NCBI GenBank assembly: GCA_016190585.1
Contig: JACPQH010000099.1
Location: 1-9,187, forward strand
Source: Chloroflexota bacterium
GTDB lineage: Bacteria > Chloroflexota > Dehalococcoidia > Dehalococcoidales > RBG-16-60-22
Length of the DNA stretch: 9,187 nucleotides
Reading direction: 5' to 3'
Part shown: positions 7,624-9,187 of the stretch, one piece after another
Position numbering within the stretch: the first letter of the stretch is position 1
Layout of the letters: the number at the start of each line of letters is the position of its first letter
Translations under genes and position numbers: made by a program
Notes under the pieces: model-generated
The model's input: the letters and a program-made list of their open reading frames with translations, nothing else
What the model was told of the DNA's origin: nothing
Databases searched by the model: none

Positions 7624-9187
7624 TGAAGAAACTGCTGTTCCTCACCGTCCTGCTGGTGCTCAGCCTCGCGGCCGGCGGCTGCGGCGTGCTGGAGACCGGG
7701 GAGTCGCGGGGCGGGGTGTTGAACCTGACCGGCATCGACCCCATCACCCTGGACCCGGCCGTCTCCGGGGATGTCACTTCCCACGAGTACATCATGCAGG
7801 TGTTCAGCGGCCTGGTGCGCCTGGATGACAACCTGGAGCCGGCCCCGGACATCGCGGAGCGCTGGCAGATGTCCGATGACGGGCGCACCTATACGTTTTA
7901 CCTGCGGCAGGATGTAAAGTTCCATGACGGGCGCCTGGTCAAGGCCGAAGACTTTAAATATTCCTGGGAGCGGGCTTTTTTGCCTGAGACCGGCTCGCAC
8001 ACCGCCAGCACCTTTCTCGGCGATGTCTCAGGCGCCGCGGACGTCATCGCCGGCCGAACGGCCGAACTCACCGGCGTCAAGGTGCTTGATGACTACACGC
8101 TCCAGGTAACTATCGACGCACCTAAAGCCTACTTCCTTTACCGGATGTCCTACCCCACCGCTTTCGTTGTGGACAGGAACAACGTGGCGGCCGGCAGGAA
8201 CTGGTGGCGGCAGCCGAACGGCACCGGGCCGTTCCGGTTGAAGCAGTGGGACCCGCTGCGCTTGATCGTGCTGGAGCGGAATGACCTCTATTACGGCCAC
8301 AAGGCCGGCGTCGGGTCGGTGGTCTTTCAGCTCTGGGCCGGCAACCCCATGAACCTGTACGAGACCGGCCGGATAGACGTTGCCAGTGTGTCTCTGGCAT
8401 ACATCGACCGCGTCACCGACCAGGAGGGCCCCTTCTACCGCCAGTTCTCTTCCGTGCCGGAGCTCAGCTTCAGCTATATCGGCTTCAATGCCACCAGGCC
8501 GCCCTTCGACGACGCGAATATCCGGCGCGCCTTCGTGCAGTCGGTGAACAAGGACAAGCTGGTTTCGCTGGTCTTCCGGAACATGGTGCCGCGGGCGGAC
8601 GGCATCCTGCCGCCGGGCATGCCCGGTTACAACCAGGGACTGGTTCCCCTGCCCTTCGACGTCAACCGGGCGCGGGCGCTTATCGCGCAGTCGAAATACG
8701 GCAGCGCCGCCAACCTGCCCCCGATAACCCTGACCACCTCGGGCTGGGGCGGCGAGATCGCCGGCACTATTGAAGCCATACTCCATGAGTGGCGACAGAA
8801 TCTCGGGGTCGAGGTCCGGGTGCGCCAGCTCGAGCCCGAGCGGTTCCTCTACGAGCTGGCCGCGGAAAAGGATGAGCTTTTCGACATGGGCTGGGTAGCC
8901 GACTACCCGCATCCCCAGGACTTTCTCGAGGTGCTGTTCCGCACCGGCTCGGAAAACAACTACAGCGGGTACAGCAACCCCGAGGTCGACGCCCTGCTGG
9001 ACAAAGCCGCCGCCGCCCAGGGTGACGGCTGGCTGGCCCTCTACCAGCAGGCCGAGCAGAAGCTGGTTGACGATGCCGCGGCCCTGCCGCTGTGGTTCGG
9101 GAAGGGCTACGTCCTGGTCAAACCGTACGTCGCCGGTTACAGCATGACGCCGATGGGTTTCGCGCGCCTCAACCAGGTGTTCGTCAA
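7623..9187 (+). CDS. ABC transporter substrate-binding lipoprotein, family 5 (peptide type), 3' end outside window
   Basis: The frame stays open from ATG 7623 to the window edge, giving 521 complete codons. It starts in a TAATG overlap with the radC stop, with AAGGCAGGG about 9 nt upstream. The N-terminus is a lipoprotein signal (MKKLLFLTVLLVLSLAAGGC), with Cys20 as the likely lipidated residue. The mature protein follows the SBP_bac_5 (OppA/DppA) pattern: GIDPITLDPAVSGD, VFSGLVRLDDNLEPAPDIAE, FYLRQDVKFHDGRLVKAEDF, NGTGPFRLKQW, FNATRPPFDDANIRRAF and a C-terminal AALPLWFGKGYVLVKPYVAG. It would capture peptides or other solutes outside the membrane and deliver them to an ABC permease. The tail resembles the end of the family, so probably only a few residues are missing. 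The ligand cannot be read from sequence, and the permease and ATPase genes, if linked, lie beyond the window. Confidence 0.93.
   Translation, partial: MKKLLFLTVLLVLSLAAGGCGVLETGESRGGVLNLTGIDPITLDPAVSGDVTSHEYIMQVFSGLVRLDDNLEPAPDIAERWQMSDDGRTYTFYLRQDVKFHDGRLVKAEDFKYSWERAFLPETGSHTASTFLGDVSGAADVIAGRTAELTGVKVLDDYTLQVTIDAPKAYFLYRMSYPTAFVVDRNNVAAGRNWWRQPNGTGPFRLKQWDPLRLIVLERNDLYYGHKAGVGSVVFQLWAGNPMNLYETGRIDVASVSLAYIDRVTDQEGPFYRQFSSVPELSFSYIGFNATRPPFDDANIRRAFVQSVNKDKLVSLVFRNMVPRADGILPPGMPGYNQGLVPLPFDVNRARALIAQSKYGSAANLPPITLTTSGWGGEIAGTIEAILHEWRQNLGVEVRVRQLEPERFLYELAAEKDELFDMGWVADYPHPQDFLEVLFRTGSENNYSGYSNPEVDALLDKAAAAQGDGWLALYQQAEQKLVDDAAALPLWFGKGYVLVKPYVAGYSMTPMGFARLNQVFV

Noticed and set aside
6912..8000. 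362-codon minus-strand open frame across radC and the lipoprotein start
   Set aside because: It crosses two securely identified plus-strand genes and has no family signature. It is a GC-driven shadow.
8028..8912. 294-codon minus-strand open frame opposite the substrate-binding protein
   Set aside because: The plus strand reads continuously as a family 5 binding protein over the same bases; the antisense product shows no domain.

Overview
This is a GC-rich, gene-dense bacterial chromosomal window. It has no mobile element, CRISPR array, tRNA or rRNA, and no gene-free stretch longer than about 175 bases. The protein sequences look like an uncultured Chloroflexota lineage, perhaps Dehalococcoidia. 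That placement is an impression from residue patterns and gene mix, not a database result. Every gene but one has a recognisable family.

Region 1 (1-3211, + strand) is the 3' half of an F1Fo ATP synthase operon in the standard order: the C-terminal third of atpA, then complete atpG, atpD and atpC. The genes are tightly packed, with gaps of 16, 15 and 0 nt. They encode the alpha, gamma, beta and epsilon subunits of F1. The upstream Fo and delta genes and the operon promoter lie outside the window.

Region 2 (3266-3817, - strand) is a two-gene operon, rpsP (ribosomal protein S16) then khpA (small KH-domain RNA-binding protein). The genes share an ATGA stop/start overlap, have a strong promoter just upstream, and converge on atpC.

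Region 3 (3762-9187, + strand) starts at a divergent AT-rich promoter island. It holds nfi (endonuclease V), prfB (peptide chain release factor 2, with an in-frame TGA and a +1 programmed frameshift site), a signal-peptide-bearing, C-terminally membrane-anchored gluzincin-type metalloprotease, radC (JAMM/MPN-domain protein), and a nearly complete family 5 (oligopeptide/dipeptide-type) ABC transporter substrate-binding lipoprotein that runs off the right end. From prfB onward the genes overlap by 17, 19 and 1 nt, so this is probably one translationally coupled transcript joining translation termination, envelope proteolysis, a DNA-linked JAMM protein and peptide uptake. No shared pathway is obvious.

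I do not see a clear undescribed multi-gene system. The best candidates for a second look are the uncharacterised protease wedged by overlaps between prfB and radC, the overlapping divergent promoters at rpsP/nfi with a possible near-leaderless nfi transcript, and some unusual residues in conserved parts of the ATP synthase beta subunit.
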